In this document: piece after piece, positions 7,569 through 16,664 of the stretch
Position numbering within the stretch: the stretch's first letter is position 1
How the letters are laid out: each line of letters starts with the position of its first letter
Origin: Blastococcus saxobsidens
Lineage (GTDB): Bacteria > Actinomycetota > Actinomycetes > Mycobacteriales > Geodermatophilaceae
Length of the DNA: 64,000 bases
NCBI RefSeq assembly: GCF_002938435.1
Contig: NZ_POQT01000006.1
Coordinates: 109,821-173,820 of the forward strand
Reading direction: 5' to 3'
The notes under the pieces: generated by a model
Told to the model about the DNA's origin: nothing
The model's database searches: none
The model's input: the letters and a program-made list of their open reading frames with translations, nothing else
Made by a program: the position numbers and the translations under genes

Positions 7569-8435
7569 ATGACAGCTCCGGACCCGTCCGAAACCGCACC
7601 GCCCGCGGACGGCGAAATGATCGCCGTGGAGCACGAAGGTTCGGTGGTGGCGGTGGCCATGCTGGCCGGCGAGTTGCACGCCTTCGATGACACCTGCCCG
7701 CACGCCGGCTGTTCCCTGACGGAGGGCGAGCTGGAAGGACACACCGTCGTCTGCCCCTGCCACATGGCCACTTTCGACGTGACGACCGGCGAGATCGTGG
7801 AGGGCCCGGCGCCGTCCGGGATCGCCACCTGGTCGGTCGCGGTCGCCGACGGGGCCCTCGTCCTCAGCGAGCCCCAGAGAGCCGAGCGGGACGGAAACGC
7901 CCAGGCAGGTCCCGCGGACGGTGCTCCCCCGGCGGCTGCGCAGCCGGACATGGACATCACCGCCCTCGTCGAGTTGGAACACGAAGCCATGCGCCGCCAA
8001 TTCGAAGCCATCGATGCGCTGACCAACGCAGAACAACTGACGGAGGCGTGGGCGAGGCTGGCTGAACTCCTCGAGGTCCACGCGAGCGGCGAGGAGTCGA
8101 TGCTGTATCCGAAGCTGGCACGAGCCGCCGATGAGGGCACCGAGGAAGCTCGGCACGCCGTCCGCGAACACAACGAGATACGCGGCAGCGTTCGTGCGGT
8201 GCAGCAGCACGCTGCGGGCAGCGAGGACTGGTGGCAAGCCCTGCGGGCTGCGCGGGAGGTCAACGAGGAGCACCTGCAAGAGGAGGAACGCGACGCTCTC
8301 CCGCTGTTCCGGGAGAACACCGACCGAGCACGCCGAGAGCAGCTCGGTCGGGAATGGGTCGCCTTCCAGGAGCAGCACCAGCACGGGCGAGGACTCAGCG
8401 GAGGGGATGTCGACCCCGACGACGTGGCCCCCTAG
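7569..8435 (+). CDS. Rieske [2Fe-2S] domain fused to a hemerythrin-like domain
   Basis: A 288-residue cytosolic protein. Residues about 10-100 are a Rieske ferredoxin domain with both ligand loops (CPHAGC at about 48-53 and CPCH at about 68-71). A proline/alanine-rich linker leads to residues about 135-270, a hemerythrin HHE domain. Its iron-ligand pattern is ELEHEAMRR, EVHASGEESMLYP, REHNEIR and NEEHLQEEERDALP. Such a protein could sense or scavenge O2, NO or peroxide and pass electrons between the two centres; this role is inferred. GTAGGAGG precedes the ATG. It stands alone just downstream of the IS3 element. Confidence 0.9.
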   Translation: MTAPDPSETAPPADGEMIAVEHEGSVVAVAMLAGELHAFDDTCPHAGCSLTEGELEGHTVVCPCHMATFDVTTGEIVEGPAPSGIATWSVAVADGALVLSEPQRAERDGNAQAGPADGAPPAAAQPDMDITALVELEHEAMRRQFEAIDALTNAEQLTEAWARLAELLEVHASGEESMLYPKLARAADEGTEEARHAVREHNEIRGSVRAVQQHAAGSEDWWQALRAAREVNEEHLQEEERDALPLFRENTDRARREQLGREWVAFQEQHQHGRGLSGGDVDPDDVAP

Positions 8436-8535
8436 CGGGGATCGGGAGTAGTCCATCGATTCGTCGAGGTATGCAGGCGGGCGAGGGACCGGGCGTCACC
8501 GATGGGCGCTCACTCCTTACGTGTCACCTGCGGCA

Positions 8536-8573
8536 GCTGTGTGCGTATGTAGCGTGTCGCCCCTCGGACACCA
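8536..8573. repeat. Dispersed repeat, copy 2
   Basis: The sequence GTGTGCGTATGTAGCGTGTC is identical over 20 bases to copy 1, then GCCCCTC and GGACAC. It lies between the Rieske-hemerythrin and vapC genes, so copies 1 and 2 bracket the IS block. Confidence 0.75.
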
Positions 8574-8600
8574 GCTGATGCACACCGATCGGATCTCGCG

Positions 8601-9023
8601 CTACACGGTTCCCCGCGGGAGGACCCACCGGTGGTCGAAGTCGAGTACCTCCGCAGCGGTCTCGAAGTCGCTGTCGTAGTGCAGGACCGTCAGCCCGTGC
8701 TCAGCCGCGAGCACGGCGGTCAGCAGATCCGCGATTCCCACCGCTCGGTGCCGCCCGGTGCGAGCCAAGACGCGCTGAGCGTCGAACGCACCCGTCCAGT
8801 GACCGTCGTCCGTGGGCAGGTACTCGTACGCATCGCGCCGGTCGGCGCGGACCTGCTCGTACTCCTCGGGGGTCCGAGCGCTGTAAAGGGCCTCCGCATC
8901 CAGCGGGGCGCATGTCGCCACGAGTCCGCCGGCGATGAGTGGCTCCAGCCGGTCGGCAACTGCGTCCAGCCGCATCCTGGCCGCCGCGCTGGTGTCGATC
9001 AGAAACCGGGCGATCACCGCCAC
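8601..9023 (-). CDS. vapC: PIN-domain ribonuclease toxin, VapC family
   Basis: A 140-residue PIN domain. The acidic residues that hold the catalytic metal are visible: D10 in FLIDTSA, E44 in DAEAL, D99 in GIADLL, and D117/D119 in LHYDSDF. The family cleaves RNA, often initiator tRNA or the 23S sarcin-ricin loop. It overlaps the upstream antitoxin gene by 10 bases, the normal vapBC arrangement. Confidence 0.92.
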   Translation of the reverse strand: MAVIARFLIDTSAAARMRLDAVADRLEPLIAGGLVATCAPLDAEALYSARTPEEYEQVRADRRDAYEYLPTDDGHWTGAFDAQRVLARTGRHRAVGIADLLTAVLAAEHGLTVLHYDSDFETAAEVLDFDHRWVLPRGTV

Positions 9024-9220
9024 ACGTCAGCTCGCTGATCAGGATCCGCCATCGTCTCGAGCCCACCTTCGCGAAGCCAGGTCACCTGCCGTGCGCGTGC
9101 GGCCGCGTTCGCAGCCTGCCGCAAGGCGGCGCGAACCGTGTCCGACACCCCAGTGGTGTTCAGCTCGCGTTGGGCGACGGCCAACAGCTCGTCATCGAGG
9201 TCGATCAAGCGCTTTGTCAT
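9014..9220 (-). CDS. vapB: Antitoxin, VapB family
   Basis: A 68-residue protein. The N-terminus MTKRLIDLDDELLAVAQREL followed by GVSDTVRAALRQA is a ribbon-helix-helix DNA-binding module of the type paired with VapC toxins. The C-terminal tail would wrap the toxin. It starts immediately downstream of an AT-rich palindrome that probably acts as its own operator. Confidence 0.9.
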   Translation of the reverse strand: MTKRLIDLDDELLAVAQRELNTTGVSDTVRAALRQAANAAARARQVTWLREGGLETMADPDQRADVWR

Positions 9221-9239
9221 CGGAACGAGCCCATCATCG

Positions 9240-9271
9240 GATATATCCAGCAGGCTCCTGGAGTATATATC
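9240..9271 (-). promoter_or_regulatory. AT-rich palindromic operator/promoter of vapBC
   Basis: GATATATCCAG (9240-9250) and CTGGAGTATATATC (9258-9271) form an imperfect inverted repeat, ending 20 bases before the vapB ATG. It is strikingly AT-rich for this genome and contains TATAT, fitting a -10 region under VapBC autoregulation. Confidence 0.55.
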
Positions 9272-9319
9272 GCGTGCAGGCGGCCGACAACGCTTCCGAG
9301 GCGCCGATCATCAGACACG

Positions 9320-9359
9320 GAGCCGTGTGCGTATGTAACGTGTCGCCCACTCGGACACC
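9320..9359. repeat. Dispersed repeat, copy 3
   Basis: GTGTGCGTATGTAACGTGTC differs from copies 1 and 2 by one base, then GCCCAC, TC and GGACAC. It is located just upstream of the vapBC operator. Confidence 0.75.
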
Positions 9360-9828
9360 CAGTCCCTGTCCCGGGGACCATGGGACGAATCCCCCGGGAA
9401 CGTCCCGCGCTTGGCGGCGGGGACGGCGCTGAGCAGCCGATACGCCGTCCCGGGCACGGGGGACGGCGCGTGCCCGTCCCGGGCCGGTTCTTACCCCCAC
9501 GGTGGCCGCGCGGCGGGCCGGCTTCACCGCCCGGCAACGCCCGCCGCGGGTGGTGACCTCGGTGGGCACCGCTCGGCCGCGCATGTCGACCAGCGTCCAC
9601 AGCGGCGGCTTCCCGCTCTACCTCGTCGGCGAGGACCACCGCGAGCTGCTCCCGGGGCCGCGGGAGCGGAACCGGCCCAGGCACGCCCGAGCCTGCGAAC
9701 CAGACAGACCAGCGCCGGCTGCTAGTGGTGTCGAGCACTTACCCAGACACAGCGCCTACTGCTTCCATCCCCGCACCAGAATTGGATCATCGCGGGGTGC
9801 GACCGCCCGGCCCCGGAGGGGAGCGGTC
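9360..9828. other. Non-coding stretch before the nickel/peptide ABC operon
   Basis: No convincing gene. There is a GC hairpin region around 9440-9490 (GCCGTCCC against GGGACGGC, and GGGCACG against CGTGCCC) that could be a terminator. GTGTC (9728-9732) and GACAC (9746-9750) form a spaced inverted repeat about 80 bases before the lipoprotein gene, a possible operator. CCCCGC/GCGGGG arms near 9772-9796 could form a leader hairpin. No known riboswitch was recognised. Confidence 0.4.
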
Positions 9829-11469
9829 ATGGCGGGTGATCGCATGGTCGCCGTACTCGCCGCAGCCACCATGGCACTGGCCGCCTGCTCGTCCCCCGAG
9901 GGCGACGAGGGCGAGCAGACGCCGGACGCCGACGCAGGTCCTCCCCGTGGCGGAACGCTGGTCGCCGCCATCGACAGCGACCCCGGCACGCTCAACCCCG
10001 CCATCACCACCAGCGGCGGGGCGCGCACCGCCTCGGAACTGCTCTTCAACGGCCTCGTCGGGCTCACCTCGGACCTCGAACCGGTCCCAGAGTTGGCGGA
10101 GTCGTGGGAGGTGCTCGAGGCCGGCGCGCTGTACCGCTTCGATCTCCGCGACGGCGTCACCTGGCACGACGGTGAACCGTTCACCTCCGCCGACGTCATC
10201 TTCACCTTCGAGGAGATGCTGCTGTCCCTGCACGCGCGCACCAAGGCCTCGGTGGGCGCGGCACTGGAGTCGATCGAGGCGCCCGACGAGGACACCGTCG
10301 AGTTCCGCTTCACCGAACCCTACGCGCCGTTGCTGCTCCAGCTGGACGTGACCGAGGCCCCGATCCTGCCCCGGCACGTGTACGAGGGCACCGACGTCAT
10401 GACCAACCCGGCCAACACCGACCCCGTCGGTACCGGGCCGTTCCGGCTGGAGTCCTACACGCCCGACGCCGAGTTGCGCTTCAGCGCCAACCCGGACTAC
10501 TTCGAGCCCGACCTGCCCTACCTCGACGAGGTGGTCATGCGGATCATCCCCGAGCGCGGCAACCAGGTGGTCGCGCTGGAGGCCGGTGAGGTCGACTGGC
10601 TGTTCGGCGTCCCGGGCCCCGACCTGGCCCGGCTGGAGGAATCGGGGGACTACGGCTTCCTCGAGACAGCCGTCAACCCCGGCGGGTCCAACTGCATCAT
10701 GACCGTGAGCTTCAACCTGGAACGACCCATGTTCGCCGATGTCGCGCTGCGCCGCGCCCTCGCCACGGCGCTGGACCGCGAGCAGTTCGTCGAGCGGGTG
10801 CTGTTCGGCCAGGGCCGGGTGGCGGAGGCGCCGATCTCCAGCGGGATCCCGTTCGCCCACGCGCCGGACCTCGAAGAGATGCCGCAGTTCGAGCGTGACG
10901 AAGCCGAGTCGCTCCTGGACGAGGCCGGCTGGCCGCGGGACGGGGACGGCGTCCGGACGGCTCGCGGTGTGGACGGCGTCCCCGACGGCACACCGCTGCA
11001 GTTCGGCTTCACCCACTTCCCGTCGTTCTCCGCCTACGCAGAGCTGCTCCGGGCGCAGCTACGCGAGGTGGGCGCCGAGGTGAAGCTCGTGCCGCTGGAG
11101 CCGCCGGTCTTCGCCGACACCGTGTTCAAGGCGCGGGACTTCGACACCAACATCATCAGCTACTGCAACGGCGCGGACCCGGAGATCGGCGTCAAGCGGA
11201 TGTACACGACGGCGAACATCGGGCCCGTCCCCTTCTCCAACGCCGCCGCCTACAGCAACCCCACCGTCGACGCGTACTTCGACGAGGCCCGCACCACGGT
11301 CGATCCCGAGGCGCGCTCGGACATCTACCGCCGGCTGCAGGAGCAGCTCGTCGAGGACCTGCCCTACTTCTGGATCGTCGAGACGGAGTCGGTGCGCGCG
11401 TACTACGCCCGCTGCGAGGGCTTCGGCCCGGCCGGCCACTTCGCGACGACGGCGCACTGCTCGTCCTGA
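9829..11469 (+). CDS. ABC transporter substrate-binding lipoprotein, family 5 (nickel/peptide type)
   Basis: A 546-residue protein. Residues 1-22 are a lipoprotein signal ending LAAC-SS, followed by a long acidic linker and the family 5 solute-binding fold (GGTLVAAIDSDPGTLNPAIT, FDLRDGVTWHDGEPFTSADV, TGPFRLESYTPDAEL). GGAGGGGA sits just before the ATG at 9829. It heads a four-gene operon with two permeases and a fused ATPase. Family 5 proteins bind oligopeptides or nickel. The position directly beside a [NiFe]-hydrogenase island argues for nickel (NikA-like), but the binding pocket cannot be judged from sequence. Confidence 0.9.
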   Translation: MAGDRMVAVLAAATMALAACSSPEGDEGEQTPDADAGPPRGGTLVAAIDSDPGTLNPAITTSGGARTASELLFNGLVGLTSDLEPVPELAESWEVLEAGALYRFDLRDGVTWHDGEPFTSADVIFTFEEMLLSLHARTKASVGAALESIEAPDEDTVEFRFTEPYAPLLLQLDVTEAPILPRHVYEGTDVMTNPANTDPVGTGPFRLESYTPDAELRFSANPDYFEPDLPYLDEVVMRIIPERGNQVVALEAGEVDWLFGVPGPDLARLEESGDYGFLETAVNPGGSNCIMTVSFNLERPMFADVALRRALATALDREQFVERVLFGQGRVAEAPISSGIPFAHAPDLEEMPQFERDEAESLLDEAGWPRDGDGVRTARGVDGVPDGTPLQFGFTHFPSFSAYAELLRAQLREVGAEVKLVPLEPPVFADTVFKARDFDTNIISYCNGADPEIGVKRMYTTANIGPVPFSNAAAYSNPTVDAYFDEARTTVDPEARSDIYRRLQEQLVEDLPYFWIVETESVRAYYARCEGFGPAGHFATTAHCSS

Positions 11470-11485
11470 CGACCCAGCCGCAGCC

Positions 11486-12451
11486 GTGAACCGCCGTTAC
11501 CTGGTCCGGCGGCTGGCCCAGCTGCCGCTCACCGTGGCGGCGATCCTGCTGGCCGGGTTCCTGCTGATCCACCTGGCGCCGGGCGATCCGGTCGTGGCCC
11601 TCGCCGGCCAGAGCGGGGACGCCGAGTACTACGCCTACCTCCGGGCGAAGTTCGGGCTCGACAAGCCGCTGCCGACCCAGCTTGTGATCTACGCCGGCAA
11701 CGTGCTGAGCGGCGACCTGGGCACGTCCTACGTCCTGGGGCGCCCGGTCGCGGAAGCGATCGCCGAACGGCTGCCGGCCACGGTCCTGCTCACCGGTTCC
11801 GCCCTGGTGCTGTCCACCGTCGTCGGCATCTCCCTGGGCATCTACGGCGCACGACGCCACGGCCGCTGGCCCGACACGGCGGTCAACCTGACCGCGCTCA
11901 CGGTCTACGCGGCGCCGGTGTTCCTCATCGGGCAACTGGTCATCCTCGGACTGGCACTGGGCGCCGGTTGGTTCCCCGTCGAGGGCATGACGGATGCCCG
12001 GAGCTCCGTCACGGGGCTGCCCCGCCTGCTCGACATCGCCCACCACCTGGCCCTGCCGGCGCTCGCCCTGACCAGTCAGGAGGTGGCCGCCGTCGCCCGC
12101 CTGTCCCGCGTCGGCCTGCTGGACGAACTGCGTCAGGACCACATCCGGACGGCCCGGGCGAAAGGTGTGGCCGAGGGCGTCGTCGTCCGCAAGCACGCCC
12201 TGCGCCGCGCGTTGCTGCCGGTGGTCACGGTCCTCGGTGGCCGGGTCGGGCACCTGGTGGCCGGCGCCGTCATCGTGGAGGCCGTGTTCGGCTGGCCCGG
12301 GCTCGGGCGGCTGCTGGTCACGGCCATGCAGAACCGCGACGGCCCGATCGTGCTGGGAGTGTTCCTCCTCGTCGCCGTCACGGTGGTCGTCGCCAACCTG
12401 CTCACCGACCTGCTCTACAGCTGGCTGGATCCCCGTGTCCGATACGGCTGA
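11486..12451 (+). CDS. ABC transporter permease, NikB/DppB type
   Basis: A 321-residue membrane protein with a GTG start. The N-terminus (RRLAQLPLTVAAILLAGFLL) matches DppB/NikB proteins, and six helices are visible. The cytoplasmic EAA loop (DHIRTARAKGVAEGVVVRKHALRRALLP) is the ATPase contact. It follows the binding-protein gene by 16 bases and overlaps the next permease by 17 bases. Confidence 0.92.
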   Translation: MNRRYLVRRLAQLPLTVAAILLAGFLLIHLAPGDPVVALAGQSGDAEYYAYLRAKFGLDKPLPTQLVIYAGNVLSGDLGTSYVLGRPVAEAIAERLPATVLLTGSALVLSTVVGISLGIYGARRHGRWPDTAVNLTALTVYAAPVFLIGQLVILGLALGAGWFPVEGMTDARSSVTGLPRLLDIAHHLALPALALTSQEVAAVARLSRVGLLDELRQDHIRTARAKGVAEGVVVRKHALRRALLPVVTVLGGRVGHLVAGAVIVEAVFGWPGLGRLLVTAMQNRDGPIVLGVFLLVAVTVVVANLLTDLLYSWLDPRVRYG

Positions 12452-13310
12452 GGCGGCCGCCGGACGGCTGGAGGCGGGCACACCGGCGCCGGCTCCGGGA
12501 TCGGTCCGCCGGGTGTTGCGCACGCCGGGCGGGGCGGTCGGGGCGTCGCTCGTGCTGCTCTGGGTGCTGGTCGCAACGCTCGCCCCGGTGCTCGCACCCA
12601 CCGATCCCTTCGCCGTGGACGGCCCACCCCTGGCCGGCCCGTCCGGCGACCACCTGCTCGGTACCGACTCGCTGGGCCGCGATCTGCTCAGCGGGATCAT
12701 CCACGGCGCGCGGACGTCCCTGGTCGTCGCCGGCAGCGTCGCGGCGCTCGTGGCCGTCATCGGCACCGCCGTGGGCCTGGTGTCCGGTCTCCTCGGCGGC
12801 TGGCTGGACGACGTCCTCATGCGGTTCACCGAGGCGCTGCAGGTGCTACCGCGCTTCTTCCTGGCGCTGGTGGTGATCGCCTTCTTCGGCCCCGGTCTGG
12901 ACCGGCTCATCCTCGTCCTGGGCGCCACCTCGTGGCCGTTGCTCGCCCGGGTCGTCCGCGCCGAGGTGCTCGCCCTGCGGCACCGGGAGTTCGTCGACGC
13001 CGCAGTGGTCGGCGGCGCGTCACGTCTCCGGATCGCCCTCCGCGAGATCCTGCCCAACGCCGTGCCGCCGGCACTGGCCCTGCTCGGCCTGGTCGTCGCC
13101 CAGGTCATCCTCATCGAGGCGAGCCTGGGGTTCCTCGGTCTGGGCGACCCCAACGTGACCAGCTGGGGCACGCTGGCCAGCGAGGCCCAGCGGTTCCTGC
13201 GTGTCGCCTGGTGGCTCACCGTCTTCCCCGGACTGGCCATCCTGCTCGTCGTCCTGGCCCTCAACCTGCTCGGCGACCTCCTGGTGGATGCTCTGGCGGG
13301 GCGACGATGA
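12435..13310 (+). CDS. ABC transporter permease, NikC/DppC type
   Basis: A 291-residue membrane protein. The GTG start at 12435 overlaps the preceding gene. It shows the DppC-type N-terminal segment (PTDPFAVDGPPLAGPSGDHLLGTDSLGRDLLS) and the EAA loop (FVDAAVVGGASRLRIALREILPNA). It forms the inner-membrane pore with the NikB-type protein. Its stop overlaps the ATPase start as ATGA, so all four genes are translationally linked. Confidence 0.92.
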   Translation: MSDTAEAAAGRLEAGTPAPAPGSVRRVLRTPGGAVGASLVLLWVLVATLAPVLAPTDPFAVDGPPLAGPSGDHLLGTDSLGRDLLSGIIHGARTSLVVAGSVAALVAVIGTAVGLVSGLLGGWLDDVLMRFTEALQVLPRFFLALVVIAFFGPGLDRLILVLGATSWPLLARVVRAEVLALRHREFVDAAVVGGASRLRIALREILPNAVPPALALLGLVVAQVILIEASLGFLGLGDPNVTSWGTLASEAQRFLRVAWWLTVFPGLAILLVVLALNLLGDLLVDALAGRR

Positions 13311-15115
13311 CCGCCGGTCCGGTGCTGTCCGTCCGCGACCTGGTGGTCCGGTTCCGGGTGCACGGCCGGCCGACGACGGTGGTGCACGGCGTCGACCTCG
13401 ACATCTCCCCCGGGGAGACCCTCGGCCTGGTCGGCGAGTCCGGATCGGGGAAGACGGTGACCGTGCTGGCCGCCACGGGCCTGCTCCCAGCGCCACCGGT
13501 CTGCACGGTCCGCGGCACGGTCCTGCTGGGAAGTCGCGACCTGCTCACCATGGACCGGCGGACGTTGCGATCGGTGCGCGGCCGGGAGATCGGCATGGTC
13601 TTCCAGGACCCGATGACCTCGCTGCACCCCTCCTTCCGGGTCGTCGACCAGGTGGCCGAGGCGCTGCTGGTCCACGACCGTGCGCTCGCCCGGGGAGTGG
13701 CGTGCCGACGGGCGATCGAGCTCCTGGAGCAGGTCGGCGTGCCGCACCCCGGGCGACGGGCCGGTGACTACCCGCACCAGTGGTCCGGCGGGATGCGCCA
13801 GCGCGCGATGATCGCCATGGCGATCGCGAACCGGCCGCGGCTGCTCGTGGCCGACGAACCCACGACGGCGCTGGACGTCACGATCCAGGCACAGATCCTG
13901 GAGGTGCTCCGGGCGGCGCGCGACGGGACCGGGGCCGCCACCGTGCTGATCACCCACGACCTCGGCGTCGTCGCGCAGCTGGCCGACCGGATCGCGGTCA
14001 TGAGCGCCGGCCGGATCGTCGAGACCGGGCCCGCCGTGGAGGTCTTCGCCGCGCCCGGCCACCCCTGCACCCGGATCCTGCTGTCGGCGGTGCCGCGACT
14101 CGACCGGCCGGCCGCGCCACGGCCGGAGCCGGTCCGGGGGCCGGCCGTGCTCGAGGTCCGGGACCTGGTCACGCACTACCGCACGCCCGGGGACCGTACG
14201 GTCCGTGCGGTCGACGGGGTGAGCCTCCGGCTGGCGGCGGGCGAGACGCTGGGGCTGGTCGGCGAGTCCGGCTGCGGCAAGACGTCCCTGGCCCGCACGG
14301 TGCTCCGCCTGGTGGACGCCACGTCGGGTTCGGTCCTCTTGCGCGGGACCGACATCACGCAGGCACGTGGTCGCCGGTTGCGCGTGATCCGTCGTTCCCT
14401 GTCGATGGTGTTCCAGGACCCGTACTCGTCGCTCAACCCGCGGATGACCGTCGGTGAGATCGTGGCGCAGCCGCTGCGGGTCGCCGGGCGGTTCCGTGCC
14501 GAGGGTGGTGCCCGCCGGGTGGCCGACCTGCTGGACCTGGTGGGGCTGGACCCGGGGCTGGCGGCGCGCTTGCCCGGGCAGTTCTCCGGCGGGCAGCGAC
14601 AGCGCATCGGCATCGCCCGTGCCCTGGCGCTGTCACCCGAGGTCCTCGTTCTCGACGAACCGGTGTCCAGCCTGGACGTCACCGTGCGGGCCCAGGTCGC
14701 GGACCTGCTCAGCCGCCTGCAGCGCGAGCTCGGCCTGGCGTACCTGCTGATCGCGCACGACCTGGCGCTCGTCCGCGACCTCAGCGACCGGGTGGCGGTG
14801 ATGTACCTCGGGCGGCTCGTGGAGACAGGCACCCGCGACCAGGTCTTCGGCCATCCGATGCATCCCTACACGCGGTCGCTGCTCGCCGCGGTGCCGGTGC
14901 CCGATCCCCGCTGCCGGTACTCAGTGCCGCTGATGCCCACCGGTGACCCGCCGGATCCGGCGGATCCACCCTCAGGGTGCCGGTTCCGCACCCGCTGCCG
15001 CATCGCCACCGCGGAGTGCCCCGAGGTGGTGCCAGAGCTCGTGCCACGCGCCGGCGGCGACCATTTCTGTGCCTGCATCCATCCGGCGGAGATCCCGCTG
15101 CGCCGCGGACCCTAG
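13307..15115 (+). CDS. Fused ABC transporter ATPase (NikD-NikE type, two nucleotide-binding domains)
   Basis: A 602-residue fusion of two ATPases normally made by separate genes. Domain 1 (about 5-265) has Walker A GESGSGKT, signature WSGGMRQR and Walker [13 protein letters not shown]. Domain 2 (about 285-540) has GESGCGKT, signature FSGGQRQR and [12 protein letters not shown]. Each ends in the oligopeptide-type C-terminal extension; the second carries the CRFRTRC...C...C cysteine pattern that binds an Fe-S cluster in many DppD/NikD proteins. It powers the adjacent importer. It converges on the CooC-like gene, with a 4-base overlap of the two ends. Confidence 0.93.
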   Translation: MTAGPVLSVRDLVVRFRVHGRPTTVVHGVDLDISPGETLGLVGESGSGKTVTVLAATGLLPAPPVCTVRGTVLLGSRDLLTMDRRTLRSVRGREIGMVFQDPMTSLHPSFRVVDQVAEALLVHDRALARGVACRRAIELLEQVGVPHPGRRAGDYPHQWSGGMRQRAMIAMAIANRPRLLVADEPTTALDVTIQAQILEVLRAARDGTGAATVLITHDLGVVAQLADRIAVMSAGRIVETGPAVEVFAAPGHPCTRILLSAVPRLDRPAAPRPEPVRGPAVLEVRDLVTHYRTPGDRTVRAVDGVSLRLAAGETLGLVGESGCGKTSLARTVLRLVDATSGSVLLRGTDITQARGRRLRVIRRSLSMVFQDPYSSLNPRMTVGEIVAQPLRVAGRFRAEGGARRVADLLDLVGLDPGLAARLPGQFSGGQRQRIGIARALALSPEVLVLDEPVSSLDVTVRAQVADLLSRLQRELGLAYLLIAHDLALVRDLSDRVAVMYLGRLVETGTRDQVFGHPMHPYTRSLLAAVPVPDPRCRYSVPLMPTGDPPDPADPPSGCRFRTRCRIATAECPEVVPELVPRAGGDHFCACIHPAEIPLRRGP

Positions 15116-15909
15116 CCCCTCCGCGCCGCTCCGCGGTCCGATGCGACGCTGCCTGCCGGGATCCCGAGCCTGCTTGCCAACCGCTCGACCGCGGCGACCA
15201 CCGGCGCGGTTCCCGGCCAGTCGACCACCGGGACGCCGGCTCCGTCGGCGGCGGTCACCGCGTCGCACCACGGCACGGTGCCGCAGAGGGCCAACCCGTG
15301 CCGGGTGCAGAACTCGGTGACCGCCTCCTCGTCCGCCGCCGACCGGATCTTGTTGGCGATCACGACGGTCCGGGGCACGGGCAGCTCGGCCACCAGTGCG
15401 CCCATCCGACGCACCGTCTCAAGCGAACGGTAGTACGGCTCGGCCACGAGGCAGACGACGTCCACGTGCCGCACGGTGCCGCGGCTGAGGTGCTCCGGCG
15501 ACGCCTCCATGTCGACGACGACCGTGCGGCCGGGACCGTCCCTGAGGTCCTCCAGCAGGCTCGCGACCACGGCGTGCGCCGAGCAGAGGCATCCCTCCTC
15601 CGCGTGCGCGGGCGCGCCCATGCCCATCAGACGGACGCCGTCCGGGGCGAGGACGGCGTGCCGGTCGAGGACCGACTCGACCGGCTCGGTGAGCCCCGTG
15701 CCGCCGCGGCGCCGGGAGACGAGCGCGGGGGGAACCGCCCGAAGGCCGGCGGCGACCTGGGCGGACACGCCCAGCGCCGGTGCCAGGTTGGGATTGGCAT
15801 CGGCGTCCACGGCCACGACGAGGCCGCCGCGCCGAGCGGTCAGCCGGGCCAGCGTGGCGCTGATCGTCGTCTTGCCGGCCCCGCCCTTGCCGGCAACGGC
15901 AATCCTCAC
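15112..15909 (-). CDS. CooC-like P-loop ATPase (MinD/ParA superfamily), paralog 1
   Basis: A 265-residue protein. The GTG start overlaps the PadR stop as GTGA. The deviant Walker A motif GKGGAGKTT, DADANPNLAPALG and VVVDMEASPEHLSRG place it with CooC, the ATPase that loads nickel into CO dehydrogenase. It has the CooC-type CxC motif (EEGCLCSAH, about residue 105), which binds Ni at the dimer interface in CooC1. Last gene of a coupled leftward operon that runs from beside the hydrogenase genes. Probable role: nickel delivery or ATP-dependent maturation of the hydrogenase (inferred). Confidence 0.85.
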   Translation of the reverse strand: MRIAVAGKGGAGKTTISATLARLTARRGGLVVAVDADANPNLAPALGVSAQVAAGLRAVPPALVSRRRGGTGLTEPVESVLDRHAVLAPDGVRLMGMGAPAHAEEGCLCSAHAVVASLLEDLRDGPGRTVVVDMEASPEHLSRGTVRHVDVVCLVAEPYYRSLETVRRMGALVAELPVPRTVVIANKIRSAADEEAVTEFCTRHGLALCGTVPWCDAVTAADGAGVPVVDWPGTAPVVAAVERLASRLGIPAGSVASDRGAARRG

Positions 15910-16280
15910 CGGGACCGGTCGAGGTCGCCGACGATCGCCTCGTACCGGCCCCGGTAGGTCTCCAATGCCCGGGCGACGTCGCGCAGGGACCCGGCGAGCA
16001 CGTGCAGCCACTCCCGGCCCTCGTCGGTGAGCGTGTACGTGCGCCGGGCCGGGCCGGAGGCCGACGGTTCCCAGGACGAGCGGACCAGGCCGTCCTCGTC
16101 CATGGCCCGCAGGCTCCGGTAGAGCCCGCCGGGGTCGACCCGTTCGATCCCGAGGCCGCCCATCTGGGCCAGGAGCTCGTAGCCGTGGGCGGTCCCCTCG
16201 GCCAGCAGGAGCAGCAGGCAGGGGCGCAGGTAGTTGCGGGGCAGCCCGATCGGGACCTCCTCCCCCGTCTCCCCGGTCAT
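15906..16280 (-). CDS. PadR-family transcriptional regulator
   Basis: A 124-residue winged-helix protein: LPRNYLRPCLLLLLAEGTAHGYELLAQM, the wing around PGGLYRSLRAMDEDGLV and RRTYTLTDEGREWL are standard PadR features. A C-terminal helix (LRDVARALETYRGRYEAIVGD) would dimerise it. It is embedded in the operon of hydrogenase accessory genes with overlapping starts and stops, so it is a candidate local regulator of the island. The ligand is unknown. Confidence 0.88.
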   Translation of the reverse strand: MTGETGEEVPIGLPRNYLRPCLLLLLAEGTAHGYELLAQMGGLGIERVDPGGLYRSLRAMDEDGLVRSSWEPSASGPARRTYTLTDEGREWLHVLAGSLRDVARALETYRGRYEAIVGDLDRSR

Positions 16281-16663
16281 GCCGGGCCGTGCCCCTCGCG
16301 CTCGGCCGCGCAAGCCAGTGCCTCCTCGACGGAGTTGTGGCACCAGCAGTCGGCGCTGCACTCGCCGTGGGCCGGGCGGGTGAGGTCGGCGAAGCTCAGC
16401 GCGAACTCCGTCCGCCCCTCGGCCAGCCCCGACTCCGAGAGCACGAACCCGCCGTCGACGGCGTCCAGGTACCCCTCGGTGACCAGCCGGCCCAGGTAAC
16501 CGACGCCGACGTCGGCGCCGACGCCGAGGAAGCGCTGCAGCAGGGCGGCGTCCACCACCTCACCGAGGCCCTCGCCGCGCAGCCAGTACATGAGCTGCAG
16601 GATCTCGCTGCGCCAGTACAGGGCGCGGAGGGCCTCGGACTTGGGCGGGTGCAGCTCGTCCAC
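16277..16663 (-). CDS. Uncharacterised Cys-rich protein of the hydrogenase operon
   Basis: A 128-residue protein with a GTG start. The N-terminal half looks like a small winged-helix or helical bundle (ALRALYWRSEILQLMYWLRGEGL, VGVGYLGRLVTEGYLDAV). The C-terminus carries a cysteine cluster GECSADCWCHNSVEEALAC (C-x3-C-x-C...C) that could hold a metal or Fe-S cluster. The upstream gene stops 1 base before this start and its own stop overlaps the PadR start. I recognise no named family with confidence. It might be a metal-responsive partner of the PadR protein or a maturation factor. Confidence 0.72.
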   Translation of the reverse strand: MDELHPPKSEALRALYWRSEILQLMYWLRGEGLGEVVDAALLQRFLGVGADVGVGYLGRLVTEGYLDAVDGGFVLSESGLAEGRTEFALSFADLTRPAHGECSADCWCHNSVEEALACAAEREGHGPA

Positions 16664-16664
16664 C

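Noticed and set aside
4639..8573. Repeat copies 1 and 2 as the ends of a composite transposon
   Set aside because: The IS3 element has its own inverted repeats at 4718 and 7486, and further repeat copies lie far from any transposase.
9217..9738. Leftward open frame of about 170 codons between vapB and the ABC operon
   Set aside because: It runs through the vapBC operator and repeat copy 3, has low-complexity Arg/Gly/Pro translation and no domain.
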